DNA of 64,000 nucleotides. It comes from Haloferula rosea (GTDB lineage: Bacteria > Verrucomicrobiota > Verrucomicrobiia > Verrucomicrobiales > Akkermansiaceae). A model generated the notes under the pieces. It saw only the letters and a program-made list of their open reading frames with translations, did not search any database and had not been told where the DNA came from. Positions within the stretch are counted from its first letter, which is position 1, and each line of letters begins with the position of its first letter. The stretch lies in NCBI RefSeq assembly GCF_016595525.1, contig NZ_JAENII010000001.1, positions 523,603 to 587,602 of the forward strand, given 5' to 3'. A program made the position numbers and the translations under genes. Below are positions 8,501 through 15,406 of this stretch, one piece after another.

Positions 8501-11010
8501 CTCGAGGTCGATCCACCCCAGTGGCCGATGCGGACATCGTTCTCAACACGCACATCGCCAGCGGTGAGGTTGGAGGTGTGTGGCTGACTGCCATTCTGAC
8601 CCAGCTCCCAGTCTTCCAGCAGCATGAGGCCGCCGGCTCCGTTGCCGAGATTGATATTGGTGGTGCCGGTGCCGAGGTCGAGTCCACCATTGCTTCCACC
8701 GTTGGTGGATCCGTCGGCGATCACGGAGCTTGAATTGAAGTTTACGGTCGAGGCTCCTTGGACCCGGATCGGGCCGCCAGTGGCGGTCAGGTCGCCATTG
8801 AAGGTTACCGTGCCGGAGGCGGCGAGGACACTGCCGTCAAGGGTGGTATCACCGTTCACGACGAGAGAGCCACCATCCGAATGGGTGAGGCGTCCGGTTC
8901 CCACGATGTCGGACTCCACGGTCGTCGTGAACCCGGTCCAAGTGTGGAAGCCGGAATCACCGCCGTTGAGGGTAATCCCGCGGTTTGCCGAGATGGTGAG
9001 GTCGCCGCCGGCGCCTGCCGTTCCGCCTTGGATGCGTCCACCTCCTTGAAGGATGATGGAATCGGCCGTGGGCGATGCGGGTGTGTCACCAATGGAGGTC
9101 TCGTCGGCAAGGCGAAGTCGCCCTGAGGAGACCGTGGTCTGACCGGTGTAGCCGCTGTTGGATGTCGACTCGATGACGAGGAATCCAGTGCCGGTCTTCT
9201 CAAGATTGAAGGCTCCGGAAAGCGCGCCCGAGAGCGTTCCGACCGCGCCAGCCCAAGTGGTGAGACGGCTGTCACTTTGGAGGGTGACATCGCCGGCGAC
9301 GCTTGCCCCGGTCTCAAATCGGATGGCTCCGAGTTGTCCTGCGCCTTCGGTCGTTCCATTCCCATTGATCAGGACGTTGTTGGCAAGGGCTCCGCCCGTG
9401 ACCCAGAGTTGTCCGCCAGAGAGTACGGTGATGTCGCCTGAGCCCAGGCGGTCGCCACCTGAGGAGTTGGCAGCGACACGAGCACCGTCGATGGTCACGG
9501 CACCGGTGAATCCCGAGAGGTCACCGCCAGCCGTGATGGATGGATCCGAAGATCCAGCACCGAGGAAGCTCAGGTCGCCGGCGCCCGTGAAGGAAATCGT
9601 TGAAGTGAAGCCTCCACCTGCGTTGGACAGGACCACGTCACCACCTGCGATGTCCACCGTGCCGTTCATGCCCGGGCTGCCTCCGAGGAGCGTGAGTGTT
9701 CCCGTGCCGGTTTTTACGACATTGCCATCGCCGGAGAAATTCCCTGCGTAAGTGCTGTCCAGATTGGAAGTCCCAATGGTGAGCGTGGCTGCGGAGTCAA
9801 TGTTGGTTTCTCCTCCACCAGCGATCTGATTCCAGTCCTGATCGGCCAGTAGAAGCGTGATGCCTCCGACGTTGACCGTGCCGGTGATGGTATTGGTCGC
9901 GTTGCCCAGAGTCACCGTGCCTGAGGTTGTGAGGTCGCCGGCAGTGATCTGCGAATTGACAGTCAGGCCGAAGTCGTCGCTCCGAAGCAGCCCGAGGCCA
10001 CCGCTGAGGTCGAGGATGCCGCTATCCAAGGTGATTTCACCTTGTTGGACCCATACGGCGTCGGCCACTTGGGTTCCATTGAGGGTGATGGTGTGAATGT
10101 TCACGCCATCCGTTCCTGCGGAGAAGACGGCGGCGTCACCGGGATTCCACGCCACGGTGGCAAGCTCACCGTTGGCATCGGACGTCCAGAAGGAATCGGT
10201 TCCCCAAGTGCCATCAAGGGTTCCGTCAGCGGTGTCGCCCGAACCCGTGGTGAGGCCATTGGCATCCCAGTAGGCCAGAGTGCCTGCATAGGCGTTGACG
10301 ATCTGAAGACCTGCAATCGGGTTGCGGCCAACCGTTCCACGGTCACCCGCGATGGTGAGGACGGGAGCACTGGCGATCTTCAGGAAGTTGCTTCCTTCCA
10401 CCAGGGCATCCGCATCCGTCCAGTTCTGACCGGAGAAGCTGGTGTTGTAACCGACGGCCAATGCGGTCTGCGAGCCGTCCCACGTGTAGAAAGACCCGTC
10501 GATGCTGACGGGGTTGTAGGCGGCAGGATCGCCTTGGTCCGATGAACGGATGGCATACACATCCGAGAGGAGGAACTGACTGTTGTTGAGGGTGACCGAC
10601 CAGCCGGCTCCGCCGTCGTCGAGATAACCCTTCAGGAGGTTGGCATTCTCCGAGGTGCCGGTAGCAGCGCCTGCTCCCGAGAAGTAGGTGTTGTTGGAAC
10701 TCCAATCGATCGAGAGTCCGGGCACCACGGCACCGGTCTCGTCGACAATGGTTCCTGCGGCCAGAGTGCCGGTTGCGCCACTGGCGTTGTTCCAGAACTC
10801 TCCGGAAATCGGGATCGCGCCTGCCGGGTTGGCGGCGGCGGCGGTATCAACCGCCCGCTGGTCGGAAGCCAAGTTCACGCTGATGGTTTGAGCGTTCAGG
10901 CTGCCAATCGTTGCGACGGCGGCAATGCAGGCCGCCGGGCAGTAGGTGAACCCCGTTTGGAGGGCAGAGCGTAGGAGGGTATCTCTTAGGTTGTTTTTTG
11001 GAGCAGTCAT
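5557..11010 (-). CDS. Giant secreted protein with autotransporter-associated beta-strand repeats (paralog 1)
   Basis: A 1,817-residue secreted protein. The start at 11010 is chosen over an in-frame upstream Met (11055) because it aligns residue for residue with its paralog at 15407-20557: both have LLRSAL at residues 12-17 followed by YCPAAC and a hydrophobic signal core. The body is Gly/Thr/Ser/Asn-rich and repetitive, with several autotransporter-associated beta-strand (PATR, PF12951-like) units such as VKTGTGTLTLLGG, LEKTGTGFLVIES and LTVNSGTVLLTGG, predicting a long right-handed beta-helix. The last 130 residues hold a calcium-binding type motif DVDSDGDGVDNGIEF and a beta domain with VEYGDNLVGWTEAE. 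No C-terminal autotransporter barrel or PEP-CTERM is seen. It is probably a cell-surface or extracellular adhesin or matrix protein. The promoter should lie in the AT-rich 11011-11603 region. Confidence 0.85.
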   Translation of the reverse strand: MTAPKNNLRDTLLRSALQTGFTYCPAACIAAVATIGSLNAQTISVNLASDQRAVDTAAAANPAGAIPISGEFWNNASGATGTLAAGTIVDETGAVVPGLSIDWSSNNTYFSGAGAATGTSENANLLKGYLDDGGAGWSVTLNNSQFLLSDVYAIRSSDQGDPAAYNPVSIDGSFYTWDGSQTALAVGYNTSFSGQNWTDADALVEGSNFLKIASAPVLTIAGDRGTVGRNPIAGLQIVNAYAGTLAYWDANGLTTGSGDTADGTLDGTWGTDSFWTSDANGELATVAWNPGDAAVFSAGTDGVNIHTITLNGTQVADAVWVQQGEITLDSGILDLSGGLGLLRSDDFGLTVNSQITAGDLTTSGTVTLGNATNTITGTVNVGGITLLLADQDWNQIAGGGETNIDSAATLTIGTSNLDSTYAGNFSGDGNVVKTGTGTLTLLGGSPGMNGTVDIAGGDVVLSNAGGGFTSTISFTGAGDLSFLGAGSSDPSITAGGDLSGFTGAVTIDGARVAANSSGGDRLGSGDITVLSGGQLWVTGGALANNVLINGNGTTEGAGQLGAIRFETGASVAGDVTLQSDSRLTTWAGAVGTLSGALSGAFNLEKTGTGFLVIESTSNSGYTGQTTVSSGRLRLADETSIGDTPASPTADSIILQGGGRIQGGTAGAGGDLTISANRGITLNGGDSGFHTWTGFTTTVESDIVGTGRLTHSDGGSLVVNGDTTLDGSVLAASGTVTFNGDLTATGGPIRVQGASTVNFNSSSVIADGSTNGGSNGGLDLGTGTTNINLGNGAGGLMLLEDWELGQNGSQPHTSNLTAGDVRVENDVRIGHWGGSTSSINISGGSLSLPDTVTSPTNEGQANVFLGIDGEGSLAISGGTLNATSLVLDGRGSTGAAGSHVLSLTGGTLNVGQWGIRNGGANYAIEFGGGVVGTTSSSAEPGYDWSSDWSTSLPIQFTGTNGDTSFQAGAHTITLSGALSGAGGLSVDSGNLVLSGTGTYAGNTAVNGGTLYVNGATGTGASPVTIASGGAIGVGTPQTTGTGTVETLDLQAGSESVFRLSFAAPETLTVNAADGLTVGGNTVTAIPTGQLFIGDTFPIIQYTGTIQGAGFGALSLDPLPNPHYAVSLVDGTVADPLDTTIYVSVDSVDSITWTGSVDGVWDVNSTGNWETDSDLNASNYYDFDQVGFVDGSGNTNLTLVGPITPADVLFNNNTDTFTLSGDGIGGSANLTIAGGGTTILTNDNTYTGETVVSSGTLQIGDGTSGSISTSSTITNDDTLILNLPDGAVNNNIIVNDGLLQMVGSNDYTVSTIGGGTISGSGGMEYNGTGTLTLAGRNSNTGGLTVNSGTVLLTGGGWYQNPSQGTGMMTVEAGATVVNWNSHSYGGRYDPNVDMTLNGGTFQVRSGTYVRDITMNGGTIENFPGSDSQIQARGFGGTDIIVEDAATSSEISCRYFTGEGNSVITVNDPDTDFLMTGAITGDNQLIKNGPGRLLSSATNTHSGNLLITEGTFALAPTGSHSDSPVIDVASGATFDVTAVSGYAISATQTLSGNGTLDGSSFIAGTVSPGASAGTLTATGALTFVPASNYAWEISDWTGAAGVGYDTIVADSVDFQSTSLNRFSVVITEDTLANFSEGNASFTLISTTNGITNFDPLIVVVDDTAFTSGSGTWELVVSGNDLVLEYTGGDEYLAWETTNGIAGAGRDVDSDGDGVDNGIEFVIGGDPNGTDSNNLLPTATVDATNMVFTFRQTQDSAGEDVYVEYGDNLVGWTEAEAGVGGVTINTTTDGFEPGVDRVEVTIPRVLFTGSTGFARLVNQAP

Positions 11011-11055
11011 AATGGAATCGTTATCATCCAGACGCATTCCCTCTGCGGGTGACAA

Positions 11056-11603
11056 GAAGATTCCTTTATCGTTAGAAAAATGAGCTAAGAGACCATTTGA
11101 ATGAGAGGTGTAGAGACACTTGGGCCAATGGTGGGCCGGTTCTGCTGCCAGAGAAGCGTGATCTTATTGCATTAAGAGCTTATAATGAGTGTCTTACGCA
11201 AAGAAGCGTAGCCAAAGATGTTCTTGAGTAGATGGGTTTCCATCCCATCCGCTCATCCTAGTTGGTTTGCGGAAAATAAAGTAAAGACTCAAAAAAACAT
11301 ACATTTAGAGCCTCTTTGAGCTCTTTTGAACATCGAATTCAGACGATTTTGTCACTTTCTCATGAGTTTAGCTGGAACGATGTCCATTCTTGGCCGGTAG
11401 AGAGGTCACCAGTCGCCTTGAAAAGGATGGGTTCGTTGAGATCGGTGGCTTGTGCCCAATTATTTCGGATCTCTTGAGCTTAGGCAGATTTTAGTCGCTC
11501 CAGGTTCGCGATGAGTTTCATGGGGTGGACCCGCTGAAACGAAAGCGACCCGGTCCAACAGGAACGGGTCGCTTCGGATGTTAGAGGGCTGAAGGGGGAA
11601 CGC
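11056..11603. other. Long AT-rich intergenic region upstream of paralog 1
   Basis: About 550 bp with clearly lower GC than the flanks, especially 11060-11360. It lies upstream of the minus-strand giant gene and downstream of the minus-strand FG-GAP gene, so it holds the giant gene's promoter and probably a long 5' leader. A small inverted repeat (GATGGG and CCCATC around 11231-11249) is visible. No open frame with coding character, tRNA or known riboswitch was recognised. Confidence 0.5.
11543..11574 (-). terminator. Probable terminator of the FG-GAP gene
   Basis: A perfect 10-bp stem (AAGCGACCCG 11543-11552 with CGGGTCGCTT 11565-11574) lies 30 bp after the stop of the minus-strand gene at 11604. 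On the minus strand it is followed by a T-rich TTTCGTTTC. Confidence 0.6.
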
Positions 11604-13160
11604 CTACTTTTTGGAGCCACGCGCCAGCGCCTTGATCCCAGCTTTCCTGATGGCCCTCGCTTCCGCAGCCGAAATCAGGTCAGCGCCTTCAAGGTCCTTG
11701 ATGAGGTCGACGAAGCGTGTGACGAAGCGACCCTGGTTGCCCAGCTCTTCCGGAGTTGGAAGGGAGTCGAAGCGATCCGTGAGTGTGATACCATTCTCGT
11801 CGAGGCGGTTTTCAACTCCGGTATCGCTTCCAAACAGCTCGATGGTGGGCGTGGTGTTGGAGTTCGGATTCGCATCTTCGGAATCCGGAACTCCGTCACC
11901 ATCGGAATCAACGACGAGATCAACCTTCCAGAACTGAGCGCTTCCGTAGCCGCCGGTTTGTGTGTCAGCGAGTCTTGGTTCCCCAACCACGAAGCCCAGT
12001 CCGGGGAGGATGGACAGTGATTTGCCCAGATAGGTGAAAGGTGAGTCTGACTGAACATCCAGTAGAAGACTGCCGTCCTCTCCGGAAATCATACGGAAGC
12101 CGCCGAAGAATCCGGCTGGGCCGACCTTGAAGCCAGGGGAACCGATGAGCCAATCCGTGAAGCCGTCCCCATCATCGTCGATTCCGCCCCCGACGACGAT
12201 CGGCTGGGCGAAGGGGTGATTGGGAATACTCAGGTCATGGACGATGGATAGGTCAGTTCCCGAGACGACGAAGCAGGTGCCTCCCGATGAGGAGCCGACC
12301 ATCAGGTCGGGCAGGCCGTCGTTATTAGAATCGTCGACGGCTGCGAGTGTGGCCCCCAAACCGTTGTTCAAGCTGTTGCCCGACAGGTTTGCGATCCGGG
12401 TTTGGTCGCTGCTGCCGAAGAGAGCTACCTGACCCACGGGAGCTCCGTCCGGTCTGGAGCCGGGAGCGCCGACGGCAAGATCAGGCTTCGAGTCACCATC
12501 GATGTCTCCAAGGGGCGCGATCGCCACGCCGAAGGATGCGGTGGGTTCGGTCGATGAGACGGACCACAGTTGGAAGCCGGTTGCCCCGGAAATCACTTCG
12601 ACCCGGCCTTGTCCTGGGGCCCCAACGAAGAGGTCGTCGATCCCATCTCCATCCTGATCGCCTGCTGGCGCAAGAGCGCTGCCGAACTGGGAAAAGCCAC
12701 TCCCGGTGACTTGGAGAATCAAAGAGCCATCTGCACCCGAGTAGATCCAAACGGATCCCGAGTAGAACTGACCATAGGGAGCTCCCACGGCGAGGTCCGT
12801 GATGCCGTCTCCGTCTGCATCGAGTGAAGCCAGAGAGGCTCCGAAGAATTGGGATTGGCTGGCCTCTCCGCCGAATTCATCAAGGATCTGCCCGTCGGCA
12901 CCACTGATGATGTAAGCGGCTCCCGAGCTGAAGAATCCGTCGGCGGTCAATTGGGGATCGGAGACGGCGAAATCATCCGTGCCGTCGTCATTCCAATCTC
13001 CGACGGCGGCGAAGGCCGAGCCTAGAGCGAAGTTGTCGTTGGCGGCAGCGAGAGTGAAATCAAGTTCTGCAGCGTGTAGGGCAATGAGGCAGGGAGAGCC
13101 GGCGATCAGCCCGAAGGCTTGCCGGGTACTCCGCCAGTTGGGGTGGTATGGCGGTTTCAT
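11604..13160 (-). CDS. Secreted FG-GAP/integrin alpha-like beta-propeller protein
   Basis: A 518-residue protein with an N-terminal export signal (about residues 1-31, ending ALHAAE). Residues 32-415 contain about seven FG-GAP units recognisable by the calcium loop DxDGDGxxDLxVG, for example SLDADGDGITDLAVGAP, DQDGDGIDDLFVGAP and DIDGDSKPDLAVGAP. This is the blade pattern of the integrin alpha N-terminal propeller. A thrombospondin type 3-like DSDGDGVPDSEDANP follows at about 420, then a charged helical tail ending in ARGSKK. Such proteins are extracellular, bind calcium and mediate adhesion or ligand binding. It lies on the same strand as both giant beta-strand-repeat genes, with its own terminator. 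Confidence 0.85.
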   Translation of the reverse strand: MKPPYHPNWRSTRQAFGLIAGSPCLIALHAAELDFTLAAANDNFALGSAFAAVGDWNDDGTDDFAVSDPQLTADGFFSSGAAYIISGADGQILDEFGGEASQSQFFGASLASLDADGDGITDLAVGAPYGQFYSGSVWIYSGADGSLILQVTGSGFSQFGSALAPAGDQDGDGIDDLFVGAPGQGRVEVISGATGFQLWSVSSTEPTASFGVAIAPLGDIDGDSKPDLAVGAPGSRPDGAPVGQVALFGSSDQTRIANLSGNSLNNGLGATLAAVDDSNNDGLPDLMVGSSSGGTCFVVSGTDLSIVHDLSIPNHPFAQPIVVGGGIDDDGDGFTDWLIGSPGFKVGPAGFFGGFRMISGEDGSLLLDVQSDSPFTYLGKSLSILPGLGFVVGEPRLADTQTGGYGSAQFWKVDLVVDSDGDGVPDSEDANPNSNTTPTIELFGSDTGVENRLDENGITLTDRFDSLPTPEELGNQGRFVTRFVDLIKDLEGADLISAAEARAIRKAGIKALARGSKK

Positions 13161-13261
13161 GGTGGTAAGGGTGAAATACCATGGTCGCCATGAAAGCTAA
13201 CTGATGTCAATAATCAGTCTAACCGTTAAGTTATGTTAAGTAATCGCCTGAGAGCCACCAG

Positions 13262-13612
13262 TCAATCCAGTAGAGCAACGGCGATTTCGAGCCACTCTTG
13301 ATGGAGATCCGCATCTTGGGCTGGGGCAGGCTTGGACGCTCGGGCATACCAGTAGCAGGCATTGCCGTAGTCACCTTCCTTACGATGCAGCCAGGCATGG
13401 ATCCAGGCGCCGGCCGGGTCCGGCAGGTTTTGGCACTGATCGTGGGCGTCGTGCCAGCGTCCGGCGCGAGCCAGCCACAAGCATCGGCCAGTGGCATCGA
13501 GTTCTGTGGGCGGTTGGGCGTCGGATGTCGCGGACTCGGCAAGCTGTTGGGCAGTCATGATGGATAAATCTCTGGCAAATTCGGTGGGTGGAGCTTTCTT
13601 AGGGGCTGTCAT
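13262..13612 (-). CDS. Small conserved-type protein, unknown
   Basis: A 116-residue soluble protein with a Trp-rich pattern (AWIHAWLHRKEGDYGNACYWYARA, of which AWIHAWLHRKEGD and NACYWYARA are the key parts) that resembles a helical-repeat protein seen in other Verrucomicrobiota, to my recollection. Function is unknown. The start is ambiguous: Met at 13612 has a purine-rich upstream stretch, while Met at 13558 would leave a 52-bp gap to the divergent gene. With the 13612 start, its ATG overlaps the ATG of the divergent gene at 13611 in a shared CATG. Confidence 0.65.
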   Translation of the reverse strand: MTAPKKAPPTEFARDLSIMTAQQLAESATSDAQPPTELDATGRCLWLARAGRWHDAHDQCQNLPDPAGAWIHAWLHRKEGDYGNACYWYARASKPAPAQDADLHQEWLEIAVALLD

Positions 13613-14417
13613 GAGAACGATTCTTCCCCTGCTTCTGATCGCGTCCGCGCCAATGATGGCCGATACCCTTCCTCAACTCAACGAGAAGCCTTGGGTCGGC
13701 TGGTATGCGGGCTCCGAGAACCGCGGATTCCATTTTGGAGTCAAGATGGATGGCGTCGGTGAGTTGATGCCGGTCACCAACAAGGGAGTCATTGGCAGTC
13801 CCAGGGAGTGGATCTCGTTCACTCCGGTCATCGAGGAGATCCTGCCAAGTGGACGAGTGGTGACCAAGCAGGTGGCCGAGGACGGCTGGGAAGCACTCAC
13901 CGAGTCCACGGACGATGCCGAGAAGATCTCGTATCGCGGCACGGTGACGGGTGGCGCCAAGTTCGAGGTCCATTTCGAGATGGGTAAGGGTGAGATCCTG
14001 GGTGGAGGGAAGTTGCTGGAGAAGGGGGATCTCACCGAGAACCCGATCCGCTTTGCATTGCGGGTCAAGATTCCCAATGTCTACCACCACGACCGGGATG
14101 AGGACAAACTGGAGAAGAAGGCCGAGGGCGACAAAATCCAGATCGTGCGGGCTGATAAAAAGAAGCTGAAGTTCGATGCCTGGGAGCCGGTATGGGCCGA
14201 GAAGGATGATGTCAGTGGTCCCGGAGTCCAGTCGGCGCGGATTGATCTCGAAGGTTATGATGGTGCCAAGGTGGAACTGGATGCAGGGGACAAAGGGCTT
14301 TTTGAGATGTGGAATGGCTCCCTTCGTCCGCTCTACAAGGGTATCACCTTCGGGTGGAAACCGGATCCAGCCAAGGATCCCGATGGCAAGGGACGCTTTG
14401 TGGTCTCGTTCAAGTGA
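13611..14417 (+). CDS. Secreted protein of unknown function
   Basis: A 268-residue protein with a signal peptide (MRTILPLLLIASAPMMA) after an AGGGG ribosome-binding sequence about 10 nt upstream. This decides the start at 13611 rather than the in-frame ATG at 13491. The mature part alternates strands and charged loops with no Cys. It contains KPWVGWYAGSENRGFHFG near the N-terminus and FEMWNGSLRPLYKGITFGW near the C-terminus, consistent with a periplasmic beta-sandwich. No family is recognised. It is divergent from the small gene at 13262-13612 and is followed by the MYG1-like gene 42 bp downstream on the same strand. Confidence 0.75.
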   Translation: MRTILPLLLIASAPMMADTLPQLNEKPWVGWYAGSENRGFHFGVKMDGVGELMPVTNKGVIGSPREWISFTPVIEEILPSGRVVTKQVAEDGWEALTESTDDAEKISYRGTVTGGAKFEVHFEMGKGEILGGGKLLEKGDLTENPIRFALRVKIPNVYHHDRDEDKLEKKAEGDKIQIVRADKKKLKFDAWEPVWAEKDDVSGPGVQSARIDLEGYDGAKVELDAGDKGLFEMWNGSLRPLYKGITFGWKPDPAKDPDGKGRFVVSFK

Positions 14418-14459
14418 CCGGGGTTGCGTCCTCGTGGAGGCGCACTAGTCTCCGCCTCC

Positions 14460-15314
14460 ATGTCGATTCATCAGATCCTCACTCATCCGGGCGGCGCTCA
14501 TAAGGACGAGTTCCTCGCGTGCTGTGTCCTTGCAGCCGTGCACGGCTGCACCATCGTCCGTCGGGAGCCGACTCAGGCGGATCTTGACGACCTGTCGACC
14601 GCGGTCGTTGACGTTGGCGGGGAGCATGATCCGTCGAGGGCGAACTTCGATCACCATCAGTTCCCCCGGGATCATGAGCCCGTCTGTGCGCTGAGTCTGG
14701 TGCTGATGGATCTCGGCATCTACGAGGATGCTCGTAGTTTTTGCGATTGGTTGGAGACGGCCGAGCGATTCGATGTGACAGGTCCGAACTCGACCGCCAA
14801 ATGGCTCGGGGTGGAGCGCGATGCCCTGGCTCGGTTGGTTTCACCGATCGACATCACCCTGCTGCGTCGGTTCGCGATGGTTTCCCAAGTGAAGGCAGGC
14901 GACCCGCTTTACGAAGTGATGCGGTGGGTGGGTGAAGACCTGTTGGAGTTCATCAAATCCCTGCGTCAACGTCTGGCCTTCGTGGCGGAGCACGCCGAGG
15001 TCTGGGAGGTGGATGGGCTGAAAGTGCTGTTCATGCCGCGGACCGATCCGATGCCGGAGGAGGCATCGGCCGGGCTGGGTCGCTACATCGAGTCCCTGGG
15101 GCTGGAAAAGGAAGTGGCAGGCATGGTCTATCCTGATCGACGCGGTGCGGGCTACGGCCTTTCACGTTTCAATGACGATGCCCGGTTTGACTTCACCCGG
15201 ATTGAAGGGGAAGAGGATGTTCATTTCGCCCACGCGCGTGGTTTCGTGGCGAAGTCTTCGGCCGATCAGGTCGAACGGCTCAAGGAGTTGCTGAAAATTG
15301 CCCGTGTGGTGTGA
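14460..15314 (+). CDS. MYG1/UPF0160-family DHH-like metal-dependent hydrolase
   Basis: A 284-residue protein (start at 14460, MSIHQILTHPGGAHKDE; an upstream in-frame Met at 14424 adds 12 unlikely residues). MYG1-family proteins are two-domain, DHH-like phosphoesterases, and the eukaryotic member is a 3'-5' RNA exonuclease. Metal-binding signatures are visible: HPGGAHKDE at residues 9-17, VDVGGEHDPSRANFDHHQ in the middle (Asp and paired His ligands) and a C-terminal region with HARGFVAKS. It is shorter than the eukaryotic proteins (about 340-380 residues), as is usual in bacteria. The substrate here is unknown. It ends before a bidirectional terminator. Confidence 0.8.
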   Translation: MSIHQILTHPGGAHKDEFLACCVLAAVHGCTIVRREPTQADLDDLSTAVVDVGGEHDPSRANFDHHQFPRDHEPVCALSLVLMDLGIYEDARSFCDWLETAERFDVTGPNSTAKWLGVERDALARLVSPIDITLLRRFAMVSQVKAGDPLYEVMRWVGEDLLEFIKSLRQRLAFVAEHAEVWEVDGLKVLFMPRTDPMPEEASAGLGRYIESLGLEKEVAGMVYPDRRGAGYGLSRFNDDARFDFTRIEGEEDVHFAHARGFVAKSSADQVERLKELLKIARVV

Positions 15315-15349
15315 GGATTCCGTGGGGGGCTCTTTGAATCTCCCGGCAC

Positions 15350-15382
15350 AAAAAAGGGCCGCCCGGTCAAACCGGACGGCCC
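15350..15382. terminator. Intrinsic terminator between convergent genes
   Basis: A 12-bp stem (15356-15367 with 15371-15382, one mismatch) and a 3-nt loop, with an A run at 15350-15355 that becomes a U tract on the minus strand. It mainly ends the giant gene that stops at 15407. Confidence 0.8.
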
Positions 15383-15406
15383 TGGGAATTAAGTATTAAC
15401 GATTCC

